Assembly (NCBI RefSeq): GCF_000828635.1
Contig: NZ_AP012547.1
Location: forward strand, 992,001-1,056,000
Direction of reading: 5' to 3'
DNA length: 64,000 bases
From: Sulfuritalea hydrogenivorans sk43H
Lineage (GTDB): Bacteria > Pseudomonadota > Gammaproteobacteria > Burkholderiales > Rhodocyclaceae
Under the pieces are notes generated by a model. The model saw only the letters and a program-made list of their open reading frames with translations. It did no database searches and was not told the DNA's origin. A program made the translations under genes and the position numbers. This document shows positions 17,903 to 24,314 of the stretch, one piece after another (position 1 is the first letter of the stretch; each line of letters starts with the position of its first letter).

Positions 17903-19321
17903 TCAGGGCATCCAGAACTTTGATTTCTCGGTGACGGCCACCGCGGCGTCGGCCACGTCCTCGATACTGAAGCTGATCGGAATCGCGCCGGATTTCGCCG
18001 CGCCGGGATCGGCCCTGACGCTGGCGGTGCGGCTGCCGATCTCGCCGCCCGGCACGGTGACCGGCGTGTCGTCGTGGAGGCGGATGCCCTCGACGCCGGC
18101 GATGCGGATGCGGAAAGTCCGGGTCTTGTCGCCGGTGTTCATGATCTGCAGGCGGTAGATGTTCTCGACGGAGCCGTCGTCGGCTTCGCGCGACAGCGCG
18201 CCGCGGTCCTTGAGCACATTGACCTTGAGCGGAATGCGCGTCGATAGCGACCAGGCGGTGGCGGCGGCGAGCGAGAGCAGGATCGCGGCGTAGACGATCA
18301 CGCGCGGCCGGAAGGCCCGGCGCACGATGTCCAGCGGCGTGAGGCGCTCGCTGACGGCGTTCTCCGTCGAGTAGCGGATCAGGCCGCGCGGATAGTCCAT
18401 CTTGTCCATCACCTGGTCGCAGGCGTCGATGCAGGCGGCGCAGCCGATGCACTCGTTCTGCAGCCCGTTGCGGATGTCGATGCCGGTCGGGCAGACCTGG
18501 ACGCAGATGCCGCAGTCGACGCAGTCGCCGAGGTTCTGCTGGCGCGGGTCGACGCCCTTCGCGCGCGCGCCGCGCGCGTCGCCGCGCTTGGCGTCGTAGG
18601 CGATGATCAGCGTGTCGGGGTCGAGCATGACGAACTGGAATCGCGCGTAGGGGCAGATCTGCCGGCACATCTGTTCGCGCAGGAAGCCGGCGTTGCCGTA
18701 AGTGGCGAAGCCGTAGAACAGCACCCAGAAGGCCGACCAGGCGCCCGGGGACAGCGTCAGCAGATCGTGGGCCAGCTCGCGGATCGGCGTGAAATAGCCG
18801 ACGAAGGTGAAGCCGGTCCACAGCGAAAAGATGATCCAGACGGCATGTTTGGCGGTCTTGATTGACAGCTTGTGCAAAGACCACGGCGCGGCATCGAGCG
18901 CGATGCGCTGCCGCCGCTCGCCCTCGATGAGTTTCTCGAACCACAGGAAAATTTCAGTGTAGACGGTTTGCGGACAGGCGTAGCCGCACCACAGGCGCCC
19001 CGCTACCGCAGTGAATAGGAACAGGGCCAGCGCCCCGATGACCATCAGCAGAACGAGATAGATCGTGTCCTGCGGCCAGAGCACCAGGTCGAAGAGGTAG
19101 AACTTGCGCGTGTCGATGTCGAACAGGATGGCCTGCCGGCCGTGCCACGGCAGCCAGCACAGGCCGTAGAAGATGCCCTGCGTCAGCCAGACGAAGACCC
19201 AGCGCCAGCGGGCGTAGATGCCGCTGATCGAGCGCGGGTACACCTTCGCTTCCGGATCGGCGTAGGGCTTTATTTCGATGACTTTTCTGGCGACGGCCTG
19301 CTGGGTCATGGCCTTGTTCAA
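17903..19321 (-). CDS. ccoG: Cytochrome oxidase accessory protein CcoG (RdxA/FixG family)
   Basis: 472 residues. CcoG is a polyferredoxin that reduces Cu(II) for cbb3 oxidase assembly. Membrane segments are followed by cysteine pairs in LWCGYACPQTVYTE and CRQICPYARFQF. Two 4Fe-4S motifs follow (CVDCGICVQVCPTGID and CIGCAACIDACDQ). One more membrane helix (about 345-365) precedes a C-terminal immunoglobulin-like domain. In most genomes ccoG follows ccoNOP; here it is instead in a run with hemerythrin and a ferredoxin reductase downstream of NsrR-type sites, suggesting use under NO stress. It overlaps the hemerythrin gene by four bases. Confidence 0.95.
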   Translation of the reverse strand: MNKAMTQQAVARKVIEIKPYADPEAKVYPRSISGIYARWRWVFVWLTQGIFYGLCWLPWHGRQAILFDIDTRKFYLFDLVLWPQDTIYLVLLMVIGALALFLFTAVAGRLWCGYACPQTVYTEIFLWFEKLIEGERRQRIALDAAPWSLHKLSIKTAKHAVWIIFSLWTGFTFVGYFTPIRELAHDLLTLSPGAWSAFWVLFYGFATYGNAGFLREQMCRQICPYARFQFVMLDPDTLIIAYDAKRGDARGARAKGVDPRQQNLGDCVDCGICVQVCPTGIDIRNGLQNECIGCAACIDACDQVMDKMDYPRGLIRYSTENAVSERLTPLDIVRRAFRPRVIVYAAILLSLAAATAWSLSTRIPLKVNVLKDRGALSREADDGSVENIYRLQIMNTGDKTRTFRIRIAGVEGIRLHDDTPVTVPGGEIGSRTASVRADPGAAKSGAIPISFSIEDVADAAVAVTEKSKFWMP

Positions 19322-19713
19322 ACGGTGTCCACGCCGAGCCTGGCCTGGACTGCCTCGAAGACTTCGCGTTCCTCGAAGCGGACATGCGCGCCCAGCAGCT
19401 CGGCAAAACTCAGCAGCGTCTCCGCATCGGGCGTGGCCAGACGTTTGGCGAGGCGGCGCAGCTCGGCGTGGTCGGCCAGGGTGCGCCCTGCCAGCTCATG
19501 CTCGCCGGCTTCCGCCAGGAGAATCAGGATGCCCTGCTCCTCGACGCGGAAGTGCGGATCGAGCTCGGCGGCGAAAAGGGCGGCGACGCGCTGCGCCAGC
19601 GCCGTTACCTCGTCCGTTGCGCCCGATTCGGCCGCACGGCGAGCATCGCGTGCCAGCTTCAGCGCGCCGTAATGCTCGCGCGAGAGTTGCAGCAGGTCGG
19701 GGTGGCGCTTCAT
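19318..19713 (-). CDS. Hemerythrin HHE-domain protein
   Basis: 131 residues, all-helical. Potential diiron ligands are His in LSREHYGALKLARD, H-F-x-x-E-E in LDPHFRVEEQGIL, H in LADHAELRRL and the late HVRFEEREVFE, the standard HHE pattern. Such proteins bind O2 or NO, or supply iron for repair of nitrosylated centres. It lies 18 bp after the reductase and overlaps ccoG by four bases, so it is translated with them. Confidence 0.9.
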   Translation of the reverse strand: MKRHPDLLQLSREHYGALKLARDARRAAESGATDEVTALAQRVAALFAAELDPHFRVEEQGILILLAEAGEHELAGRTLADHAELRRLAKRLATPDAETLLSFAELLGAHVRFEEREVFEAVQARLGVDTV

Positions 19714-19731
19714 CGCGGCGGCATCTCCCGG

Positions 19732-20556
19732 CTACCAGTATTTCTCGAAGGCCATCTGCCCCGGCACGCCGCGCCGGTTGGTGGCGAAGCCGCGCGTCGT
19801 CAGGAATTGACGCAGTTCGCGGGTCATCTCTGGATTGCCGCAGACCAGCACGCGCGAGGCGGCGGCATCGAGCGGCGTCGCGGCGGCGGCTTCGAGGCGG
19901 CCGTCGGCGAGCAGCAGAGGGATACGTTCGGCCAGTAGGGTTTCACCCGGCTCGCGGGTGACGACCGGCAGATAGGTGAGCGTGGATTTGGCGTCGGCGA
20001 ACAATTCGCGTTTTGGGATGTCGGCAATTTCGTCGCGCCAGGCCAACTCGGACGAGTGGCGCACGCTGTGCGCGACGATCAGGCGCTCGTAGTTCTGCCA
20101 GACGGCAGGATCCTGGAGTATCGAGAGGAAGGGGCCGAGCCCGGTGCCGCTGGCGAGCATCCAGAGATCCCTGCCGCGGGCCAGTTGGTCGACGGTGAGG
20201 AAGCCGTAACTGGCCTTGTCGACGCGCAGCCTGTCGCCGGCGCGCAGGTGCTTGAGCTGCTCCGAGAACGCCCCGCCCGGCACCAGCACGGCGATGAATT
20301 CGAGGAAGTCGTCATAGGCCGCCGAGGCCAGCGAGAAGGGACGCCACACGATGTCATCGGCGGCGCCGAGCCCGAGGCGCGTGTAGTGCCCCGGCGTGAA
20401 GCGGAAGCCGCGATAGCGCGTGGTGCGCACGGTCACCAGCGTCGGCGTCCAGTAGCGTATCGAAAGCACACGCTCGGTGGTCCATTTTTCCTGCGGGCCG
20501 GCGCTGTTGCGCTTGCCGAGGATTTCCGGGCCGGGTTCTTCGACGGCGCCCATCAT
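19732..20556 (-). CDS. fpr: Ferredoxin-NADP reductase
   Basis: 274 residues. The FAD-binding barrel has RFTPGHYTRLGL and WRPFSLASAAYDD (the R-x-Y/F-S motif); the NADP domain has MLASGTGLGPFLSIL and ends in an aromatic Trp (FEKYW) like the subclass I bacterial Fpr enzymes. It moves electrons between NADPH and ferredoxin or flavodoxin. The N-terminus has about 25 extra residues. The start (ATGATG at 20556) overlaps the stop of the membrane-protein gene. A truncated paralog survives at 17465. Confidence 0.92.
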   Translation of the reverse strand: MMGAVEEPGPEILGKRNSAGPQEKWTTERVLSIRYWTPTLVTVRTTRYRGFRFTPGHYTRLGLGAADDIVWRPFSLASAAYDDFLEFIAVLVPGGAFSEQLKHLRAGDRLRVDKASYGFLTVDQLARGRDLWMLASGTGLGPFLSILQDPAVWQNYERLIVAHSVRHSSELAWRDEIADIPKRELFADAKSTLTYLPVVTREPGETLLAERIPLLLADGRLEAAAATPLDAAASRVLVCGNPEMTRELRQFLTTRGFATNRRGVPGQMAFEKYW

Positions 20557-21650
20557 GCAGCTCCTTGAATGGCTGTTTCGCGCTTGCCGCGCAGCACGCT
20601 GGCGACCATCGTGACGATGAACAGCAGCAGGGCGACGGCATTGAGCAGGCCGCCTTCGCGGCGCAGCGGAAATCCGTCACCGAGGCCGCCGAGGATGCGC
20701 AGCGCCAGCGAGGCGTGCAGCACCAGCAGTGGCAGGTAGAAGAACGGGTGATACGGAATCTTCACCCGCACCACGGCCGGAAAAATGATTGGCGCGTGGC
20801 CGAAGATCATCGAGAACACGAAGCCGAGGCCGACCGCATGCAGCGTCGCGTCGCGCCACGGGTGGCCGGGCAGGAAGCCACCGGCCAGCCCGAGCAGGCC
20901 GGCCAGCACCAGCCAGCCGTACCCCGAGAGCAGGCACAGGGCGATGAAGCGGACCAGCCCCTGCTGCTTTGCATTGCGCCGCGCGATGTCGTAGCGCAGC
21001 AGCCAGAGGGCGAGCGCCAGCAGGCCGGCGGCGAACAGTCTGAGGCCGGCGTCTTCCTGCCAGAAGCTGAGGGCGGCGCCGGCGAGGATGCCGCCGGTGA
21101 TGGCGAAGAACAGCCGTTGCGCGGCGGCCGGGGTGGGCAGGAAGCGCGTCAGCTCGAGCCGTTCGCCGGCGATGGTCAGCACCAGGAAGGCCAGCCACCA
21201 GGGCACGGCCGCCGTCAGCGCGCCGCCGGCAAGCCAGGCGAGGTTGCCCGCCAGCCAGCACGCGGCGCCCGTGCCGAGGATGATCGTGAAGGGCGCCACC
21301 AGGCGGCGCAGCACCTGAATACTGGCGGCGACGAGTATCGCCGCTGCGACGACCGTCAGGACTTGAGTCACCACCAGCGGCGCACCGGCGAGCAGGGCGA
21401 TGCCACCGATGCCGGAAGCCGCCGGCGCCACGTAGGCCCAGCCGCGACCGAGCGCGACGGCGCGTTCGAGGCTGATGACCGTGCCGAGGAAAGCGGAAAT
21501 CATCAGCGCCCCGTGCCAGCCGGCGGCGTTCGCCGCGGTCGCCGGCACGCCCCAGTCGAGCCGCGCCAGGCCCGCCAGCACGCCGCCCACGAGGGACAGC
21601 ATGCCCAGCACCAGCAGCGGCACGCGGGCGGCGGGGCGCAGGTCAGCCAT
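20553..21650 (-). CDS. Polytopic membrane protein, NnrS-like
   Basis: 365 residues with about 12 hydrophobic helices. Notable conserved-looking polar spots in the helices are WHGALMISAFLGTVISLERA, HAVGLGFVFSMIFGHAPIIFPAV and YHPFFYLPLLVLHASL, with several membrane His residues that could bind heme or metal. NnrS proteins, which lessen NO stress, share this general pattern. I am not sure it belongs to that family rather than a sister group. Its place between DUF2249 and the reductase in the NsrR-facing operon supports an NO-related role. Confidence 0.65.
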   Translation of the reverse strand: MADLRPAARVPLLVLGMLSLVGGVLAGLARLDWGVPATAANAAGWHGALMISAFLGTVISLERAVALGRGWAYVAPAASGIGGIALLAGAPLVVTQVLTVVAAAILVAASIQVLRRLVAPFTIILGTGAACWLAGNLAWLAGGALTAAVPWWLAFLVLTIAGERLELTRFLPTPAAAQRLFFAITGGILAGAALSFWQEDAGLRLFAAGLLALALWLLRYDIARRNAKQQGLVRFIALCLLSGYGWLVLAGLLGLAGGFLPGHPWRDATLHAVGLGFVFSMIFGHAPIIFPAVVRVKIPYHPFFYLPLLVLHASLALRILGGLGDGFPLRREGGLLNAVALLLFIVTMVASVLRGKRETAIQGAA

Positions 21651-21665
21651 GGTCGTGAGCCGGTC

Positions 21666-21956
21666 CTAGTGGTTGCAGCCGCAGCCGCCGACAGGCGCGG
21701 CGGCGCCCTCCGGGACGGGCTTGCCGATCCGGACCTGCCAGACATTGGGGCCGGCTTCCAGGTAATCCCAGGTGAACTCGCCTTTCGATTCGGCCTGGAA
21801 CTGGTAGAAGAGCGGCTTCGGATCGTGGTCGTTTACCAGCAGCAGCGCCTCGCCGGCGCCCAGATGGTCGAAGGTGCTGAAAATCAGCGGATGGCGCTCG
21901 CGGGGAATGATGTGGCGGACATCGATGGTGGCCTTGAAGTTCTGTGTCGTGCTCAT
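21666..21956 (-). CDS. DUF2249 protein
   Basis: 96 residues from the ATG at 21956, chosen for the GAGGAG ribosome site; an in-frame start at 22019 overlaps the upstream gene. The DUF2249 core is visible: IDVRHIIPRERHPLIFSTFD, then LGAGEALLLVNDHDPKPLFYQF. The C-terminus is a Cys-His cap, GGCGCNH, that could bind metal. DUF2249 genes often accompany hemerythrin and NO-response genes; the biochemical role is unknown. Confidence 0.88.
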   Translation of the reverse strand: MSTTQNFKATIDVRHIIPRERHPLIFSTFDHLGAGEALLLVNDHDPKPLFYQFQAESKGEFTWDYLEAGPNVWQVRIGKPVPEGAAAPVGGCGCNH

Positions 21957-22015
21957 GGTCCTGCTCCTCTGTGGCGGGGTTGAAAAAGGATGGGGTTCGG
22001 GATGCGTCGCTTTTG

Positions 22016-22360
22016 TCATTCGGGGGTCCAGCCGAAATGCTGCTTGGTGGCTTCGTCCATCATCGAGGGATTCCAGGGCGGTTCCCAGACCAGGCGGATG
22101 TCGGGCCCGATCGTGTCGGGCAGGACTCTCGCCAGGGCGGCATGGACGTCGTCTACGATCATGTCGCCCATCGGGCAGGCCGGCGAGGTCATGGTCATTT
22201 CGATCACCAGGCTGCCGGGGGCGACCTCGACGCGATAGACCAGGCCGAGGGAAACGATGTCGCGGCCCACTTCGGGGTCGATGACCTGGCGCAGGACGTC
22301 GCGCACCTGCTCCTCGTCGAGGGCGGATCGGTCGGAGGCTGCGGCGGCTTCTTTCGTCAT
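22016..22360 (-). CDS. MIP18/DUF59 family metal-sulfur cluster assembly protein
   Basis: 114 residues. The family core is VIDPEVGRDIVSLGLVYRVEV, MTMTSPACPMGDMI with the conserved Cys, and a WEPPWNPSMMDEATKQHFGW tail typical of the SufT/PaaD-like group. Members help load Fe-S clusters, which NO destroys. First gene of the NsrR-facing operon, with a candidate NsrR site 9-31 bp before the ATG. Confidence 0.9.
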   Translation of the reverse strand: MTKEAAAASDRSALDEEQVRDVLRQVIDPEVGRDIVSLGLVYRVEVAPGSLVIEMTMTSPACPMGDMIVDDVHAALARVLPDTIGPDIRLVWEPPWNPSMMDEATKQHFGWTPE

Positions 22361-22368
22361 GGCTTTTA

Positions 22369-22391
22369 AAGCGGTAAAATGAATACAGCTT
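22369..22391 (-). promoter_or_regulatory. Candidate NsrR operator for the DUF59 operon
   Basis: Read on the minus strand: AAGC, TG, TAT, TCA, TTTTAC, C, GCTT. Its left half (AAGCTGTATTC) matches 9 of 11 positions of the known NsrR half-site AAGATGYATTT; the right half matches 6 of 11. Length is exactly 23. A second copy on the other strand at 22416-22438 agrees at 17 of 23 positions. Confidence 0.55.
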
Positions 22392-22415
22392 TATCCTAAC
22401 ACCACCTTTTTCTTA

Positions 22416-22438
22416 AAGCAATATCTTTTTTACTGCTT
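22416..22438 (+). promoter_or_regulatory. Candidate NsrR operator for nsrR itself
   Basis: AAGC, AA, TAT, CTT, TTTTAC, T, GCTT on the plus strand. The same layout as the site at 22369-22391 but facing nsrR, 21 bp before its ATG. This would allow autoregulation. Confidence 0.5.
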
Positions 22439-22458
22439 ATTGGCGTAGACTGGCGGAC

Positions 22459-22893
22459 ATGAAACTGACCACCTTTTCCGACTACACCCTGCGCGTGCTG
22501 ATGTTCCTCGCGCTCAACCGCGAGCGGCTCGCCACCATTCCGGAGATCGCGGCTGCCTACGACATCTCGGAGAACCACCTGATGAAGGTGGTGCACCAGC
22601 TGGCGCGCTCCGGGGTCATCGAATCGGTGCGCGGCAAGGGCGGCGGCATCCGCCTGGCGCGCGAGCCCGAGGCCATTCGGCTGGGGCAGGTCGTTCGCGC
22701 CAGCGAAGGCAGCACGGCGATCGTCGAATGTCTTTCGGACGATGCCGGAGCCTGCCGCATCGCCCCGGCCTGCCGGCTCTCCGGAATCCTGGTGCGTGCC
22801 TTCGACGCGCTCTATGCGGCGCTCGACGACTACACACTGGCTGATCTGGTGCATGCACCGCGTGGCCTGAAGATGCTGCTGGTGCGCAACTAG
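22459..22893 (+). CDS. nsrR: Rrf2-family NO-sensing repressor NsrR
   Basis: 144 residues. The N-terminus MKLTTFSDYTLRVLMFLAL and the helix-turn-helix with YDISENHLMKVVHQLARSG are typical of NsrR. Cys91, Cys99 and Cys105 (spacing x7 and x5) are placed as the 4Fe-4S ligands of NsrR rather than as in IscR. NO damages the cluster and lifts repression. Divergent from the seven-gene operon, with paired candidate operators between them. Confidence 0.92.
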   Translation: MKLTTFSDYTLRVLMFLALNRERLATIPEIAAAYDISENHLMKVVHQLARSGVIESVRGKGGGIRLAREPEAIRLGQVVRASEGSTAIVECLSDDAGACRIAPACRLSGILVRAFDALYAALDDYTLADLVHAPRGLKMLLVRN

Positions 22894-22925
22894 CGCCTGA
22901 TCAACGAAAAGGAAAAGGACCCATC

Positions 22926-23138
22926 ATGGCCGGCTCATGGGGTTGCCCGCACGAAGCGAACGATCTTTGCTCGAAGGTCAACAACCTGCCGTGCGACCCC
23001 GGCATGAAGGGCTGCGTGCTGCACGGGCGCTTTGTTTTCGCCAACGACGACAAGAACGAGCGCCTCAGGCAGAAGAAGGCCCGCGAGGAGGCGGCGGCAA
23101 GGGGTCTTCCAGGGCCGTCTCCCGAAGAACTACCTTGA
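22926..23138 (+). CDS. Small conserved Cys-rich protein
   Basis: 70 residues with a good ribosome site (AAAGGAAAAGGA). Four or five cysteines lie in SWGCPHEANDLCSKVNN and LPCDPGMKGCVLHGRF, suggesting a metal-binding knot; the C-terminal third is charged and probably disordered. I recall similar unnamed proteins in betaproteobacteria but no function. It lies 32 bp after nsrR, probably co-transcribed, and its last 74 bp overlap the convergent small gene on the other strand. Confidence 0.7.
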   Translation: MAGSWGCPHEANDLCSKVNNLPCDPGMKGCVLHGRFVFANDDKNERLRQKKAREEAAARGLPGPSPEELP

Positions 23139-23283
23139 GGTCGAGACTTCGCATCGCATCGACGGCGACTTCCCAGGCACCCTCCTGGCACAGGCCGGCG
23201 ACCTGAGCCTGCTCGTAGCCTTCCAGCGCGGCCCGCACGCAGGCGCTGCGTACGGCCTGGGCGATTTCGATCGGAAGGGTCAC
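23065..23283 (-). CDS. Small conserved protein downstream of marR
   Basis: 72 residues from a GTG at 23283. The core EIAQAVRSACVRAALEGYEQ then AQVAGLCQEGAWEVAVDAMR resembles a small uncharacterised proteobacterial family, sometimes labelled acetyltransferase without basis. It lies 19 bp after the MarR stop, so it is likely co-transcribed. Its 3' end overlaps the Cys-rich gene by 74 bp on the opposite strand. One of the two 3' ends could be over-extended, but both frames look protein-like. Confidence 0.6.
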   Translation of the reverse strand: MTLPIEIAQAVRSACVRAALEGYEQAQVAGLCQEGAWEVAVDAMRSLDLKVVLRETALEDPLPPPPRGPSSA

Positions 23284-23302
23284 GGCGTTGTTCCAGTCAC
23301 GG

Positions 23303-23722
23303 CTACTCCTGCTGCAGTTCCTGGAGTCTGGGCAGGAGGAAGCCGCCTTCGAGATTCAGCAATTCGTCGCGGTGCAGCTTCGCCATTTTGCTCACCATGC
23401 GTTCGCCCTTGGCGGTGAGATGCACCTCCACTTCGCGCCGGTCCGCCCGCCCCTGTTCGCGCGTCACCCACTCGCGCGTCTCGCACCGGGAAATCAGGGC
23501 GACGACGCCATGATGCTGGGCCTGCAGGCGCTCGGCCAGCTCGCCCACGGTCGCCCATGAGCGTCCGGGAAACCCCTTGATGTGCAGCAGCAGCAGGTAT
23601 TGCAGCGGCGTAATGCCTGAGCGGCGCGTCACCTGCTCGCTGAAGCGCATGAAGCGCCGCAACTGGTAGCGGAACTGGGAGAGGGCTTCGAATTCTCGTT
23701 TCTGGAGTGCCGCGTTACCCAT
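23303..23722 (-). CDS. MarR-family transcriptional regulator
   Basis: 139 residues from the ATG at 23722 (MGNAALQKREFEALSQFRY), preceded by AAGGATG; an outer ATG at 23764 lacks a ribosome site. The winged helix has RRSGITPLQYLLLLHIKGF, VGELAERLQAQHHGVVALISRCETREWV and the wing with RADRREVEVHLTAKGE. Ligand unknown. It is divergent from the DsrC-like gene, which it may regulate along with itself. Confidence 0.88.
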   Translation of the reverse strand: MGNAALQKREFEALSQFRYQLRRFMRFSEQVTRRSGITPLQYLLLLHIKGFPGRSWATVGELAERLQAQHHGVVALISRCETREWVTREQGRADRREVEVHLTAKGERMVSKMAKLHRDELLNLEGGFLLPRLQELQQE

Positions 23723-23756
23723 TCGGCCGACATCCTTGAAATGAACTGCCACTGAA

Positions 23757-23780
23757 TATATCATAGTGTGCGTATATCAT
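23757..23780. promoter_or_regulatory. Direct repeat TATATCAT in marR/dsrC-like intergenic region
   Basis: TATATCAT occurs at 23757-23764 and 23773-23780, 16 bp apart, in the divergent promoter region. AT-rich repeated half-sites here may be a regulator site, but MarR operators are usually palindromic and this one is not. Confidence 0.3.
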
Positions 23781-23834
23781 GGCGTGATGGATTATTGCAG
23801 CGTGGACTTTTCTGGATCGACGGGAGAAATAGCG

Positions 23835-24158
23835 ATGGACGCGACAAGCGTATTGCCGGCGACGGATGGCGAAGGCTATCTGGTTGATCCGGCGGACTGG
23901 AACGAGCAGCTGGCGGAGGTGCTGGCGCGGCAGGAGAACATCGAGTTGACGGACACACACTGGATCGCGATCCGTTTCATGCGCGAGTTCTACCAGGAGC
24001 ACCAGGTGATTCCCGATGTGCGTTTCGTCACCCGCCACCTGGCGGCGCAAGTGGGTGGCTCGCGCAACCTCGTTTTCGAACTGTTCCCCTACGGCTACGT
24101 CAAGCAGGCCTGCCGTATTGCCGGCATGAGGCGACCGCGCGGCTGGAGTACCGGTTAG
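23835..24158 (+). CDS. DsrC/TusE-superfamily protein lacking the penultimate cysteine
   Basis: 107 residues from the ATG at 23835 (RBS GGGAGAA). The family pattern is DGEGYLVDPADWNEQLAEVL, THWIAIRFMREFYQEHQV and the C-terminal arm YGYVKQACRIAGMRRPRGW. Of the two redox cysteines of DsrC, the inner one is present (Cys93, QAC) but the penultimate one is replaced: the tail is GWSTG with Trp104. TusE needs the penultimate cysteine for tRNA thiolation, so this is neither classical DsrC nor TusE. It fits the RspA-like group proposed to be regulatory. Divergent from marR. Confidence 0.85.
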   Translation: MDATSVLPATDGEGYLVDPADWNEQLAEVLARQENIELTDTHWIAIRFMREFYQEHQVIPDVRFVTRHLAAQVGGSRNLVFELFPYGYVKQACRIAGMRRPRGWSTG

Positions 24159-24314
24159 CCGAAGGTTGCCAGCGCCCGGCGAAACGGAAAACGGGGGAAG
24201 AATGGCGGCATTTGCAGCGCTTTACCCGGCCTGTTCATGCTTATCCAACGGCACTGCCTGGACACACAATTGGGGCTGTCCAGACCGATACCCCGATTGC
24301 TCTTCATACGCACC

